Notes: generated by a model from the letters alone, not told the origin. DNA of 42,911 bases from Gordonia sp. OPL2 (GCF_003797825.1 NZ_RKME01000039.1:1-42911), one strand, 5' to 3'; positions 27,080 through 35,362 are shown, counted from the stretch's first letter. Program-made: numbers and translations.

Positions 27080-28360
27080 TCAGGCGTGAGTAGGTGAAGT
27101 CGGCGCCGACAGCAGCGTCTCGATGATCCGGCAGGCAGCCGTCGTCCCGTCTTCCGATGCCAACTCGTCGGCCACGGTAAGCGCGGAGCGGCGATACTGG
27201 TCGTCCCTGGTAGCCGCCGAGATCGCCTCGGCGAGAACCGGAGCCGTGACACTCGTGCGAGGCACCGGAGCGGGTGCACAACCGAGACTCTGCAGACGCT
27301 GCGCCCAGAACGGTTGGTCCATGATGCCAGGGAGGGCGACGGTCGGGATCCCGGCACGTAGGGTCGCCGCGGTTGTTCCGGCGCCACAGTGGTGAACTGC
27401 TGCCGCCGTCTGCGGGAGCAACCAGGAGTGCTCGACGTCGCCGATGGTGAACAGGGTGTCGTCGTCCCCACCGTCGAGGTGTGCCCAACCGCGGTGAATG
27501 ACTCCACGCCGGCCGCTTGCGCGCAGCGCATCACGCACGATCGCGCTAATCCGATCGCCGTCGCTGATCGCGGTACTGCCCAGACCGATGTAGACCGGAG
27601 GCGGTCCATCGGCGAGGAAGTCGACGAGCCCGGCGGGCGCCTCGGGTGCCTGCCGCTCCACAGGCCACCAGTAGCCCGTGATGTGGACGTGGTCGGGCCA
27701 GTCGTCGGGCCTGGGCACCACACGAGTGCTGAACCCGCACAACTGAGTCCATTCTCGCTCGAGGCGACGTCGGCGGCTGCGGAGCGACTCGGGTGGCAGT
27801 CCGAGAGTGCCTCGCAGATCGTCGATCAGCGGCGCGAACAGCTTCTCGCCGGCACCGGCCAGTCGCCAGGCGGCGCGGTTGCCGAGACGGCCGTATGATC
27901 GGGTGCCGAGCGCGGGTGGTGCGAAATCGCCGGTGACGTACGACGGTTGGAGCACCAGCGCCGCACTCGGACGACCGACGGCTTCTGCCACGTGCGATCC
28001 GAGCAGCGTTCCGACCGGCCCGCCAAACAGGACGAGGTCAGCGTCCTCGGCGGCCTTGGCCATCGCCTCGCCGACGCCCACCAGGTCCTCACGCATACCG
28101 ACGATCGCCTCTTTCGAGGGCTTGAGCTTGCGTCCGTCGACCATCGCCTGCCCGTACTCGGACGAGTGGGTGTCGGCTTCGGTGTCGCGCGGGAGCAGCC
28201 GGAAGTCGAATCCGGCATCGGTGACCATCGCTTCGTACGGCTGCTGGGCCGCGATCGCGACCGTCGCGCCGAGATGGTCCCGCAGACCCGCCGCGAGACC
28301 GGTCATCGGGGCGACGTCGCCGCGGGTTCCGAACGCCAGGATGGTGATTCGTGGGCTCAT
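27080..28360 (-). CDS. UGT/GtfB-type glycosyltransferase (macrolide- or sterol-type)
   Basis: This 426-residue GT1-family GT-B enzyme has the N-terminal ILAFGTRGDVAPM motif shared by sterol, glycopeptide and macrolide glycosyltransferases, PPPVYIGLGS at the start of the donor domain, and the nucleotide-sugar signature HHCGAGTTAATLRAGIPTVALPG followed by MDQPFWA (shown as landmarks). There is no signal peptide or membrane segment, so it acts in the cytoplasm. The acceptor is probably a hydrophobic small molecule: a natural product, sterol-like lipid or antibiotic. It overlaps the TetR gene by four bases (ATGA) and is followed by atpE, suggesting inducible detoxification. Confidence 0.9.
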   Translation of the reverse strand: MSPRITILAFGTRGDVAPMTGLAAGLRDHLGATVAIAAQQPYEAMVTDAGFDFRLLPRDTEADTHSSEYGQAMVDGRKLKPSKEAIVGMREDLVGVGEAMAKAAEDADLVLFGGPVGTLLGSHVAEAVGRPSAALVLQPSYVTGDFAPPALGTRSYGRLGNRAAWRLAGAGEKLFAPLIDDLRGTLGLPPESLRSRRRRLEREWTQLCGFSTRVVPRPDDWPDHVHITGYWWPVERQAPEAPAGLVDFLADGPPPVYIGLGSTAISDGDRISAIVRDALRASGRRGVIHRGWAHLDGGDDDTLFTIGDVEHSWLLPQTAAAVHHCGAGTTAATLRAGIPTVALPGIMDQPFWAQRLQSLGCAPAPVPRTSVTAPVLAEAISAATRDDQYRRSALTVADELASEDGTTAACRIIETLLSAPTSPTHA

Positions 28361-29001
28361 CGTGCTACTCCGATCGCTGAGATGATGAGTTCTGCCAAGG
28401 TCGAGGTGTGGTCGAGAACGTCGTAGGTCTCGTCGCGCGCCAGCTCGGCGACGGCACCGTCGAGGGCCGCGCGCAGGACGTTCTTCAGGACCGTCGGATC
28501 TGCTGTCGTGACGAACTCGCCGTCGCGGATGCCGTCCGCGAGGATGTTCTGCGGGTCGAGCAGCGCGAACTCCGGAGGCACACCGGACTCGTCGACAGAG
28601 GCCTGCACCACCTGATCGAACCGGCGGCCCGCGCTGTCGCGGTAGCCGACGGAGATCTCGTAGAGGGCGATGGCATCGCGACGATGCGTGTCGAGGAACT
28701 CGCCGTTGGACGCGATGTAGGCCCGCAGACGGTCGGTCGCCGTTGTCGCAGCCATGATCTGCGGGATCATCACCCCTGCCGACGCCCCGAACACGGCTTC
28801 GACGATCGCGGCGACGAGATCATCTTTGCCGCGAAAGTGGTACAGCACAGCACTCTTCGCGATCTCGGCGCGCTCGGCGATCTTCGCCAGCGATGCCTGG
28901 GGGTAGCCCACCTCGGCGATCAGCTCGATGGCACAGGCGACGATCTGGCGTCGTCGTGCTTCGTCGGCGAAAGTTCTCGCGCTGCTCGATTCTGACCGCA
29001 T
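28357..29001 (-). CDS. TetR-family regulator of the glycosyltransferase-atpE unit
   Basis: This 214-residue protein has an N-terminal TetR DNA-binding domain (about 15-62): RRRQIVACAIELIAEVGYPQASLAKIAERAEIAKSAVLYHFRGKDDL, with the helix-turn-helix at IAERAEIAKSAVLYHF. The C-terminal 140 residues form the ligand-binding and dimer domain, not similar to a named subclass that I recognise. The gene is first in its operon and 12 bases from a perfect palindrome, so it most likely represses its own transcription and that of the glycosyltransferase and atpE. The inducer is unknown; a substrate of the glycosyltransferase is the natural guess. Confidence 0.93.
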   Translation of the reverse strand: MRSESSSARTFADEARRRQIVACAIELIAEVGYPQASLAKIAERAEIAKSAVLYHFRGKDDLVAAIVEAVFGASAGVMIPQIMAATTATDRLRAYIASNGEFLDTHRRDAIALYEISVGYRDSAGRRFDQVVQASVDESGVPPEFALLDPQNILADGIRDGEFVTTADPTVLKNVLRAALDGAVAELARDETYDVLDHTSTLAELIISAIGVAR

Positions 29002-29025
29002 GGTCTAACTCTAGACCGATCGGTC
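29002..29025. promoter_or_regulatory. TetR operator, two overlapping palindromes
   Basis: GACCGATCGGTC (29014-29025) is a perfect 12-base palindrome of the kind bound by TetR regulators. A second pair, GGTCTA-ACTC-TAGACC (29002-29017), overlaps it. The block sits immediately before the TetR start (29001), so bound repressor would block initiation. The plus-strand gene at 29110 starts 84 bases away and could also be affected. Confidence 0.75.
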
Positions 29026-29109
29026 AGAGGTGGCAATGCCGGCGCAGAGCCTCCCCACCGCGTTGAGCGCGTGTTAGCCTGCAGTCATGTCGAGTCTGCA
29101 GAAAGGCGC

Positions 29110-30693
29110 ATGAGGCGCCCTCGTCGTTTGCGGGTCAGGGTGTACGAGGTGTCCATCGGTGACAACGCTCTACCACCTCCCCGCATAGGTACGGTCACCG
29201 ATTTCCCGGTCAGCTTTGACGAAGCCGGCTCCCCATATGCGCCCGGTCGGCGTCGGGACGCCGAGATCATGACCATTCGCGGCGAACTCGAACTCCGCGA
29301 CACCGAACCGTTCGAATATCGCGACGACGACAGCGGAACCGCACACTGGATGTGGCAGGGACTGCTTCGCGGATACGGATGGACGGCCACGTGGACCGGC
29401 CCACGCCCGCTGACCGGTCCGGTCGAGCTGACCGGCTACTTCGGATCGTCGTTGAACCACGACGACGAGGGGCGAGTACGCGGACGCATCACAAGGGTCC
29501 AGATCATCTCGCAGGTCTCCCGATGTGTCGGCGACACAATGAAATTGGCCGATGACACGGCCTGCCGCTACCGTGAGGTCGAGCTCGCACCGTTTTCTCA
29601 CCACGATGCGGAGCCCTGCGACATCGGAGGCGTTCAGTATCGCGACATCGCGACCTTGATCGATCTCGATCTCGACGATGTGCCGCCGAGAACGCTGCGT
29701 CCACAGGTACTGCCGGGCCACGTGTCCTCGGCCGACGCTGCGGTGTGGGTCGCCGACTCCGAGTTGCCGATCGTTGCCCGGATCGACACGACCACCGATC
29801 ACGCCACCGAGTACGTGCTACCGGGCCGGGGTGACACCTATCGCCGCGTCGCCGCCACCCCCTCCGGCTGCTGGGTGACCGGACGAGATGCTCTGTACCG
29901 CATCACTCATGGCGCCGGCGCCTCCCGAGTGACGGACGACGGCGCATGCTCGTCCGCCGTCAGCGGTGAGACCCTCCTCGCTCAGCACGTGTCCGGCGGG
30001 TGGATGACCCACACACCGGACGGGCCGCCTCTTCCCGTCGATGTTCCTGCCGACGAGTTGATCGGCAACGTCGGTATCGACAGCAGCACAGGCGACTTCA
30101 TCTCCCTGATGCGCTGGGCAACAGATGGGGGCCGATGGCTGCGCCTGGTTCGTGTCTCACCGACGGGGGACGTGCGCGTCGGTCCGGGGTTCGCTCCTCC
30201 CGACCGGCGCGGCGGCCGGCCGTTCTTTGCCGAAACACGAGGCTTGCGCATGTTCTACGGCGGCGTCGTGGTCACGATCAACGACGACCTCACCCTCGGC
30301 CCACCTGATCGCCTTCCCAAAGAGCCCATCATCGGGGGCGCGTTCGCAGATCGCGCATGGATACTGACGTTTCGAGCTCGACGATTCTCAGACGATCTCA
30401 GTACGCAATGGTGGCCACTTCCTGCGCCCATCGACCCGAGCACTCCCCTACCCAGCGACGCACTTCTGACGATTCTCGATCCGACCACGCTGACCCCGCA
30501 GACCAGTCGCTTCGTCGACCAACCCCGTTCGGTCGCAGCGCAACCGAGGGACGCCTGGATCTGCGATCGAGGACGGTTGCTCCGCATGTCCCTGGAGCGA
30601 AAGGATTCCGACGGTGAGGCCGCCATCGACGACATCGACATATCCACACTGATCACCGAATCCATTTCGCCGGCCACCACCATCGCGCCATGA
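29110..30693 (+). CDS. Unknown protein, first of two tandem paralogues (possible beta-propeller)
   Basis: ATG 29110 (MRRPRRLRVRVYEVS) follows GAAAGG five bases upstream and gives 527 residues. No family is recognised. An N-terminal region (about 1-150) ends in GLLRGYGWTATWTGPRP and GRVRGRITRVQ, conserved in the next gene. The centre and C-terminus contain repeated beta-strand-like units such as SADAAVWVADSELPIVARID and PSGCWVTGRDALYRI, recalling Vgb/NHL-like propeller blades. There is no signal peptide or membrane segment. WWPL and a LLTILDPTTLTP stretch near the C-terminus are also shared. It overlaps its paralogue by four bases, so both are made together. Confidence 0.82.
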   Translation: MRRPRRLRVRVYEVSIGDNALPPPRIGTVTDFPVSFDEAGSPYAPGRRRDAEIMTIRGELELRDTEPFEYRDDDSGTAHWMWQGLLRGYGWTATWTGPRPLTGPVELTGYFGSSLNHDDEGRVRGRITRVQIISQVSRCVGDTMKLADDTACRYREVELAPFSHHDAEPCDIGGVQYRDIATLIDLDLDDVPPRTLRPQVLPGHVSSADAAVWVADSELPIVARIDTTTDHATEYVLPGRGDTYRRVAATPSGCWVTGRDALYRITHGAGASRVTDDGACSSAVSGETLLAQHVSGGWMTHTPDGPPLPVDVPADELIGNVGIDSSTGDFISLMRWATDGGRWLRLVRVSPTGDVRVGPGFAPPDRRGGRPFFAETRGLRMFYGGVVVTINDDLTLGPPDRLPKEPIIGGAFADRAWILTFRARRFSDDLSTQWWPLPAPIDPSTPLPSDALLTILDPTTLTPQTSRFVDQPRSVAAQPRDAWICDRGRLLRMSLERKDSDGEAAIDDIDISTLITESISPATTIAP

Positions 30694-32201
30694 GCAACGA
30701 ACGCACCGCAGGGCACACGAACCGACTGTTGACTGTCCTGGTCGATCACATCGCGATCGAGGACGGTCAGATCGAGCCCCCTGAAGTCGGCGCCGTCGCA
30801 GCGTTTCCGCTGAGATTTCAGGAGATGCCGTCGTCGGAACCTGACGTCGTCACCGTCCGCGGTGACCTCGAACCCGATCGACGCCCGGTGACTCAGCTGA
30901 GGGATGGCCCGATGTGGTCAGGTCTCCTGCGGGGCGACGGCTGGACAGCCACATGGGACGGTCGACGACCACGAACTGGACGGGTCGAGGTGACCGGCCA
31001 GTTCCTCGGCGTGATGGGTATCGATGCCAACGGATGGGTGCGCGGGCGGGTGACCAGCGTGCAGGTGGTCACGATCTTTTGGAAACGCGTCGACACCAAG
31101 TGGCGGTGGGAACCCATCGACGGACGCCGCGAGTATCGGACGGTGGAGCGCTCGCCTCATTTCTTCACCGACGAGCGCATGTTCACCGACAACCCACCAC
31201 CGGTCTCGCGCCGCGACATCGGCGTCCTGATCACCATGGATCTCGACGACGTCGCCGAATTGCCGTTGCGCCCACCCCTGGTTGCCGGCGACCTCTCGGC
31301 CGGCGGCACCAGCGTGTGGGTCCTCGATCGGCAGCTCCCCACGGTGACCCGCTTCGGCGACGACGGCATCCCTACCGTGCATCACCTGCCCGGCCCCGTC
31401 ACCGTTGACCGCCGCGTGTGGGGCACGCCCACTGGATGTTGGGTCAGCGGAGCGGACGGCACCTACCGGGTCGGACTCGACGACGAGATCGGTGAACGAG
31501 TGAGCACCACCGGCGGGAGGTGCGGGGCTGTCGTCGGCGATCGCTTCCTCGTCTGCTCCACCAACGGACCGTGGCGCATCCACACTGCCGACGCGGAGGT
31601 CGTCGATATCGACAGGCCCACAGGCTCACCCGAAGGAGCCGTGGCCGACGGCGACTCCTTCGTCGTCCTGTGCAGTCGCCGCATCGGAGACTCATATTCC
31701 TACTGGCTCATCCGGATCGCCGTGAACGGGACAATCGAAACCGGCCCGGCGCTTGCTCTGCCCGACAAGCCCCATCCATCTGGCCCGACCCTGCTTCCCG
31801 GCCCACTGACCATCGCCCGTGACGACACTTTCACTGAGGTGACCGCCGGACTCGCCCTCGCCGAGAGTCGACGTGTACCTCGTAAGTTCCTCCGGGCCGG
31901 GGTTGTCGGCGACTACTTCTGGACCGTCGGGCATCCACCCGACAGGACGAGCCGATCGTGGTGGCCCCTGCAGGGACCGACCGCTTTCGATCGCAGTCGC
32001 GGACAGTTCTGGCTACTCACCATCCTCGAGCGGAGCAGCCTGGCCCCGGTGCACACAGCGGCGGTCCTCGCCCCGCAGCCTGAGGTGGCCGAGGGCAGCG
32101 CCGAGACCATCTGGCTCACGGCGGCAGGCGAGGTTCAGATGATCAGGTCACTCGGCGGAACAATGGTGTGGCCGGAACCTGCTCCGCAGCCCGAGGATTG
32201 A
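30690..32201 (+). CDS. Unknown protein, second tandem paralogue
   Basis: This 503-residue protein aligns along its whole length with the one encoded upstream: VDHIAIEDGQIEPPEVGAVAAFPL at the N-terminus, GLLRGDGWTATWDGRRP, WVRGRVTSVQ, DIGVLITMDLDDV, GGTSVWVLDRQLPTVTRFG, PTGCWVSGADGTYRV and WWPLQGP (given as landmarks). The pattern of Trp-containing beta units again suggests a propeller. It arose by tandem duplication followed by strong divergence. Four-base overlap and shared hairpin terminator indicate one operon. No transporter, regulator or enzyme of known type is linked, so no function is proposed. Confidence 0.82.
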   Translation: MSNERTAGHTNRLLTVLVDHIAIEDGQIEPPEVGAVAAFPLRFQEMPSSEPDVVTVRGDLEPDRRPVTQLRDGPMWSGLLRGDGWTATWDGRRPRTGRVEVTGQFLGVMGIDANGWVRGRVTSVQVVTIFWKRVDTKWRWEPIDGRREYRTVERSPHFFTDERMFTDNPPPVSRRDIGVLITMDLDDVAELPLRPPLVAGDLSAGGTSVWVLDRQLPTVTRFGDDGIPTVHHLPGPVTVDRRVWGTPTGCWVSGADGTYRVGLDDEIGERVSTTGGRCGAVVGDRFLVCSTNGPWRIHTADAEVVDIDRPTGSPEGAVADGDSFVVLCSRRIGDSYSYWLIRIAVNGTIETGPALALPDKPHPSGPTLLPGPLTIARDDTFTEVTAGLALAESRRVPRKFLRAGVVGDYFWTVGHPPDRTSRSWWPLQGPTAFDRSRGQFWLLTILERSSLAPVHTAAVLAPQPEVAEGSAETIWLTAAGEVQMIRSLGGTMVWPEPAPQPED

Positions 32202-32225
32202 GAGCTGACAGCTCCAGACATGGGC

Positions 32226-32262
32226 GCGCCCCGGCATTCTCGGGGCGAGGGTGCCGGGGCGC
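32226..32262 (+). terminator. Strong GC-rich hairpin after the tandem paralogue operon
   Basis: GCGCCCCGGCA (32226-32236) pairs perfectly with TGCCGGGGCGC (32252-32262) across a 15-base loop, starting 24 bases after the stop at 32201. It lacks a T-run, as many actinobacterial terminators do. Confidence 0.6.
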
Positions 32263-32492
32263 TGTGGCCGCCACCGCTCGCCTCGTCGGGGGGAGGACGC
32301 AGGACCGCGGTGATGGCGGCGGTCGCCGGGGACACAGGGGGACGGTCCGCCGGGCGACGCGTTCAACCGTACCTGCACGGAGTGCCAAAAGCCCACCGGG
32401 GGCGCATATCGATGGAGATGCTCTCGTCGATCGTGACGCTCGTACGAAGTCGTCCCGGGTTGAATGCGGCACGGCATTCAGTCCCTACACAC

Positions 32493-32571
32493 CGCCGCAT
32501 GAGGGTCACGTGAGAGCGCCGGAAAGTGGATAATCCACTTTGCGGCGCTCTGAGGTGACTTTCATGCGGCG
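32493..32571. repeat. 79-base imperfect palindrome in the 32202-32642 gene-free stretch
   Basis: Two 39-base arms (32493-32531 and 32533-32571) flank one base. By eye, 34 of 39 positions pair. The centre AAAGTGGAT-A-ATCCACTTT is perfect, the next block GAGCGCCG nearly so, and both ends are CGCCGCATGA/TCATGCGGCG. A smaller pair, TGAATGC...GCATTCA, lies at 32461-32480. The element sits between convergent genes. It could be a miniature inverted-repeat element, a dispersed REP-like unit or a cruciform/terminator structure. The rest of the 441-base gap holds only the hairpin at 32226. Confidence 0.75.
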
Positions 32572-32642
32572 CCCAACCGCTGAAGTCGGAGATCAGACCG
32601 TCGCGCCGGGGTCGAGACGCCGGCGCGAACGGTCCGAGGCGT

Positions 32643-33065
32643 CTACTCCAGCACGAACACCGGAATCTGGCGATCGGTTTTCGTCTGGTACTCCGCGTAG
32701 GGCGGGAATGCGGCGACAGCCAGTTCCCACCAGTGCTCGCGCTCCTCGCCGGAGATCTCACGGGCAGTCAGGGTGCGGACTTCCTCGCCGTCCTGGGCGA
32801 TCACGGTCGGGTTGGCCTTCACGTTGTGGTACCAGGCCGGATGCTCCGGAGCGCCGCCTTTCGACGCAACCATCAGGTACTTCCCGTTCTCCTCGACGCG
32901 CATGAGCGGAACGTATCGCTGCTTGCCCGACTTCGCGCCGGTCGTCGTGAACAGGACGATGGGGCGGCCCTGCACCTGCACCCCGTCGGTGGTGCCCTGC
33001 TCCAGAATCTTCTCGGTCTGCTGTCGTACCCATTCGGTCGGGCTCAGTTCGGCATGCTCAGTCAC
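32643..33065 (-). CDS. F420-dependent, Ddn-type nitroreductase family protein
   Basis: This 140-residue single-domain protein matches the deazaflavin (F420)-dependent reductase family that includes Ddn of M. tuberculosis. Family landmarks are PIVLFTTTGAKSGKQRYVPLM, which binds the F420 phosphate side, YLMVASKGGAPEHPAWYHNVKANP and the C-terminal IPVFVLE. Members reduce quinones or aromatic substrates using F420H2, in the cytoplasm or at the membrane. No membrane segment is present here. The physiological substrate is unknown. It is 55 bases downstream of the small gene at 33121 on the same strand. Confidence 0.92.
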   Translation of the reverse strand: MTEHAELSPTEWVRQQTEKILEQGTTDGVQVQGRPIVLFTTTGAKSGKQRYVPLMRVEENGKYLMVASKGGAPEHPAWYHNVKANPTVIAQDGEEVRTLTAREISGEEREHWWELAVAAFPPYAEYQTKTDRQIPVFVLE

Positions 33066-33120
33066 AGGTGGCGCAGCGATGGTGCGGATCGATTTATTCC
33101 CCGACCCCGCGGACCCGACC

Positions 33121-33417
33121 TCACCTCACAAACTCCTGCCGGCGCGGCACCTGCTTCCACAGGATGGCAATCCGCCGGTGGTCAGCACGGTCGACGATGA
33201 CGGGAATCGACTGACCAGAGCGGGGGCACCGCTTGGCCGGCACGGTGGTATCGAAGGTCACCGACGTGATGATCGGCCCACTGATCGCTCCGATGATCCG
33301 CGCCGAATACCAGGCCGACTCGACAGCCGAGTCCGGCTGGGCGCACACCTTCACCCGCAACATCGCACGCACCGGGTCGCGCATACGGCGTATCCGCCAC
33401 CACGTCGCCAGTCCCAT
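33121..33417 (-). CDS. Small conserved-looking protein, unknown
   Basis: ATG 33417 gives 98 residues (MGLATWWRIRRMRDPVRAMLRVKVCAQPD...). The C-terminal PVIVDRADHRRIAILWKQVP resembles short actinobacterial proteins of unknown function that I cannot name. No signal peptide or membrane segment is seen. The start lacks a convincing ribosome-binding site; a GTG at 33450 is an alternative. Assignment rests on coding-like composition and length. Confidence 0.5.
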   Translation of the reverse strand: MGLATWWRIRRMRDPVRAMLRVKVCAQPDSAVESAWYSARIIGAISGPIITSVTFDTTVPAKRCPRSGQSIPVIVDRADHRRIAILWKQVPRRQEFVR

Positions 33418-33574
33418 GGTCGTCACAGTAGCCGTCGTCCCCGCGTGCACCGGTAGCAGGATTCGCAGGTGAGTAGCGCAGATGTCGGCACGCTGACGTC
33501 GGACGCAGATATCCTCAGACGATCTGGAGACTCCCGGATGCGCCTTCTTCTACTCACCGCGCGGCGGAGGTTTC

Positions 33575-33826
33575 ATGGTCCTCATCGCGACAGTGCTGAT
33601 CGTCGTGGCCGCCGCGGCCATCGTCCGGTCGGCCGCCTCTCCGCGAGGCGCGCAGAGTCGACGCGAATCTCTGATCCTTCACGTGTCGGCCGCGGTGGCA
33701 GCCCTCCTCGCGTGCGCGTTCTCTCCCGCGGTCATCACGTTCTGCTGTGCCGGGATCATTCTCGTCTGCATCGTGATCGTCGTACGTAGGCAAGAGCCGT
33801 TCCACAGCCGCTTGTCCGATCAGTGA
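33575..33826 (+). CDS. Small two-helix membrane protein
   Basis: ATG 33575 follows a strong GGAGG (33566-33570), spacing four, giving 83 residues. Two or three hydrophobic segments are clear: VLIATVLIVVAAAAIV at the N-terminus, VSAAVAALLACAF, and VITFCCAGIILVCIVIVV. The loops are rich in Arg and Ser. No family is recognised. It is convergent with the hydrolase gene, 29 bases from that gene's stop. Confidence 0.62.
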   Translation: MVLIATVLIVVAAAAIVRSAASPRGAQSRRESLILHVSAAVAALLACAFSPAVITFCCAGIILVCIVIVVRRQEPFHSRLSDQ

Positions 33827-33855
33827 GGCATCCAATCGCCGCGGCCGGTTCGCGC

Positions 33856-34788
33856 TCAGTATTTCGACTCGAGTGTGCCCAACCGACCGCCGGCGCCGCC
33901 GAGGTCGGCACGTGCCCGGTCCCAGCCGGCGGAGTCCTCTTTGAGTGCGTCGTCCAGGAACGCGGTGACGGTCTCCCGCACGAACCGCACACGTCCGGGG
34001 TTCTCGTCGGTCGTCTCCGAGACGTCGTACCCGGCGATCCCGCCGAGCGAATGCTCTCCGCCGACGACGGTGAGCAGGTGCTTCGTGTCGGGGCCGTCGG
34101 TATACGGGTCGGTCATCCAGTCCGGCCCGCGGGTGGTCAGCGGGGAGTCGTCCTTGTCGCCGGCGATCACCAACATCGGGCGTGACATCTCGCCGAACAC
34201 CGCGTTGACGTACGGGAAGTGCTCGCGCGCCATCGGCGACAGATCGCTGCCGCGACCGGCCGTGGCGATCAGTACACCCGCGGCGATCCGATCGTCCGCG
34301 CAACGGAATTCGTCGCCGGTCTCGGGGTCGATGACGCCCGCGCCGAGCAGCAGCGCAGTCGTCTGTCCGCCGAACGAATGGCCGACGGCCGCGATCCGTG
34401 TGGTGTCGGTTCGCTCCGGGAGGCCGACGATGTGGCCGAGCACGTGGTCGAGAGCGTCGAGGACGCGCGTTGCGTCGAGTGCCCGCTGTCGCCAGATCTC
34501 GCCCCGGAGCGGGTGGTCGTCGGGCATGCCGACGCTGCGTGAGTCGAGGTAGGTCGGCTGCACCACCACATAGCCGCGGGAGGTCCACCAGTCGACCAGC
34601 GGACCATAGCCGTCCATCGACTCGCCGTACCCATGGGAGAAGAGGATCACCGGCAGGTTGTCGCCGGCCACGGGTGCGGAGACCCGAACGACCAAGTCCG
34701 CGTATCGCCCGGAGGTGGGCACGGACACCGGCTTTACCGACAGGATCGGCGCATCGCTGGCGACGAGATGGGTGGTCGGTGCGGTCAT
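33856..34788 (-). CDS. Alpha/beta hydrolase, chlorophyllase/dienelactone-hydrolase-like
   Basis: ATG 34788 is preceded by GGAGG (spacing seven) and gives 310 residues; an upstream in-frame start at 34839 would cross the operators. The fold markers are the oxyanion-hole HGYGESMDG, the nucleophile elbow GHSFGG (Ser of GxSxG), an acidic residue near VIAGDKDD and the histidine in GGEHSLGG. No signal peptide is present, so it acts in the cytoplasm. Substrates are probably esters or lactones of small molecules. It is divergent from a MarR gene, with two near-identical operators between them, so MarR very likely represses it. Confidence 0.9.
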   Translation of the reverse strand: MTAPTTHLVASDAPILSVKPVSVPTSGRYADLVVRVSAPVAGDNLPVILFSHGYGESMDGYGPLVDWWTSRGYVVVQPTYLDSRSVGMPDDHPLRGEIWRQRALDATRVLDALDHVLGHIVGLPERTDTTRIAAVGHSFGGQTTALLLGAGVIDPETGDEFRCADDRIAAGVLIATAGRGSDLSPMAREHFPYVNAVFGEMSRPMLVIAGDKDDSPLTTRGPDWMTDPYTDGPDTKHLLTVVGGEHSLGGIAGYDVSETTDENPGRVRFVRETVTAFLDDALKEDSAGWDRARADLGGAGGRLGTLESKY

Positions 34789-34823
34789 GGTCAGTCCTCC
34801 ACGGAGTCGGCCGGCATGTCTCA

Positions 34824-34870
34824 ATGGTTGCCACGGCAACCATATCGATACTTGGTTGCCACGGCAACCA
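34824..34870. promoter_or_regulatory. Two tandem MarR operators between hydrolase and marR genes
   Basis: Site 1 (34824-34843) is ATGGTTGCC-AC-GGCAACCAT. Site 2 (34853-34870) is TGGTTGCC-AC-GGCAACCA. Both are perfect inverted repeats with the same AC spacer, and their centres are 28 bases apart. They lie in the 100-base divergent gap, 35-55 bases before the hydrolase start and 18-38 bases before the marR start, so one dimer on each could repress both genes. Confidence 0.85.
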
Positions 34871-34888
34871 TTGGGCTAACGTGGACGA

Positions 34889-35362
34889 GTGGCCTCTCGT
34901 ACCCGTGCGCTGAATCGATCCGAGTCCGACCTCTGGATCTCGATCACCGTCCTGTCGCAGTTGTTCACTCCGACGATGGACCAACGGCTGCGCAGCGTCG
35001 ACCTGACGCTGTTCGACTTCGGATCGCTCATGTCGCTGGCCGACGCTCCCGATAACGCCCTCCGGATCAGCGAGATGGCCGAGCGGACCTACTCGTCCCT
35101 CCCCCGGATGTCGAAAGTGGTGGCCCGACTCGAGCAGCGCGGCCTGGTACGCCGGGCCCGATGCCCGGACGACAACCGAGCCACCACAATCGAACTCACC
35201 GTCGCCGGCCGCAAGAAACTCGCCGAGGCCCGCAGGATCCAAGTGACCGCGGCGCGCGAGATCGTGCTCGACCGGCTGTCGTCGGACGAGATCGATACGG
35301 TTGCACCGATTCTGCGGCGACTGGTGAGCAGCCTCGATCCAGACGGGCCGCTGACGGAGTAG
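34889..35362 (+). CDS. MarR-family transcriptional regulator
   Basis: GTG 34889 gives 157 residues. The winged helix-turn-helix is clear: LRISEMAERTYSSLPRMSKVVARLEQRGLVRRARCPDDNRATTIELTVAGRKKL, with the wing at RCPDDNRAT. Flanking helices (about 10-40 and 125-150) would form the dimer. The family senses small aromatic or reactive ligands. The two operators at 34824-34870 and the divergent hydrolase indicate local autoregulation and control of the hydrolase. Confidence 0.93.
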   Translation: MASRTRALNRSESDLWISITVLSQLFTPTMDQRLRSVDLTLFDFGSLMSLADAPDNALRISEMAERTYSSLPRMSKVVARLEQRGLVRRARCPDDNRATTIELTVAGRKKLAEARRIQVTAAREIVLDRLSSDEIDTVAPILRRLVSSLDPDGPLTE

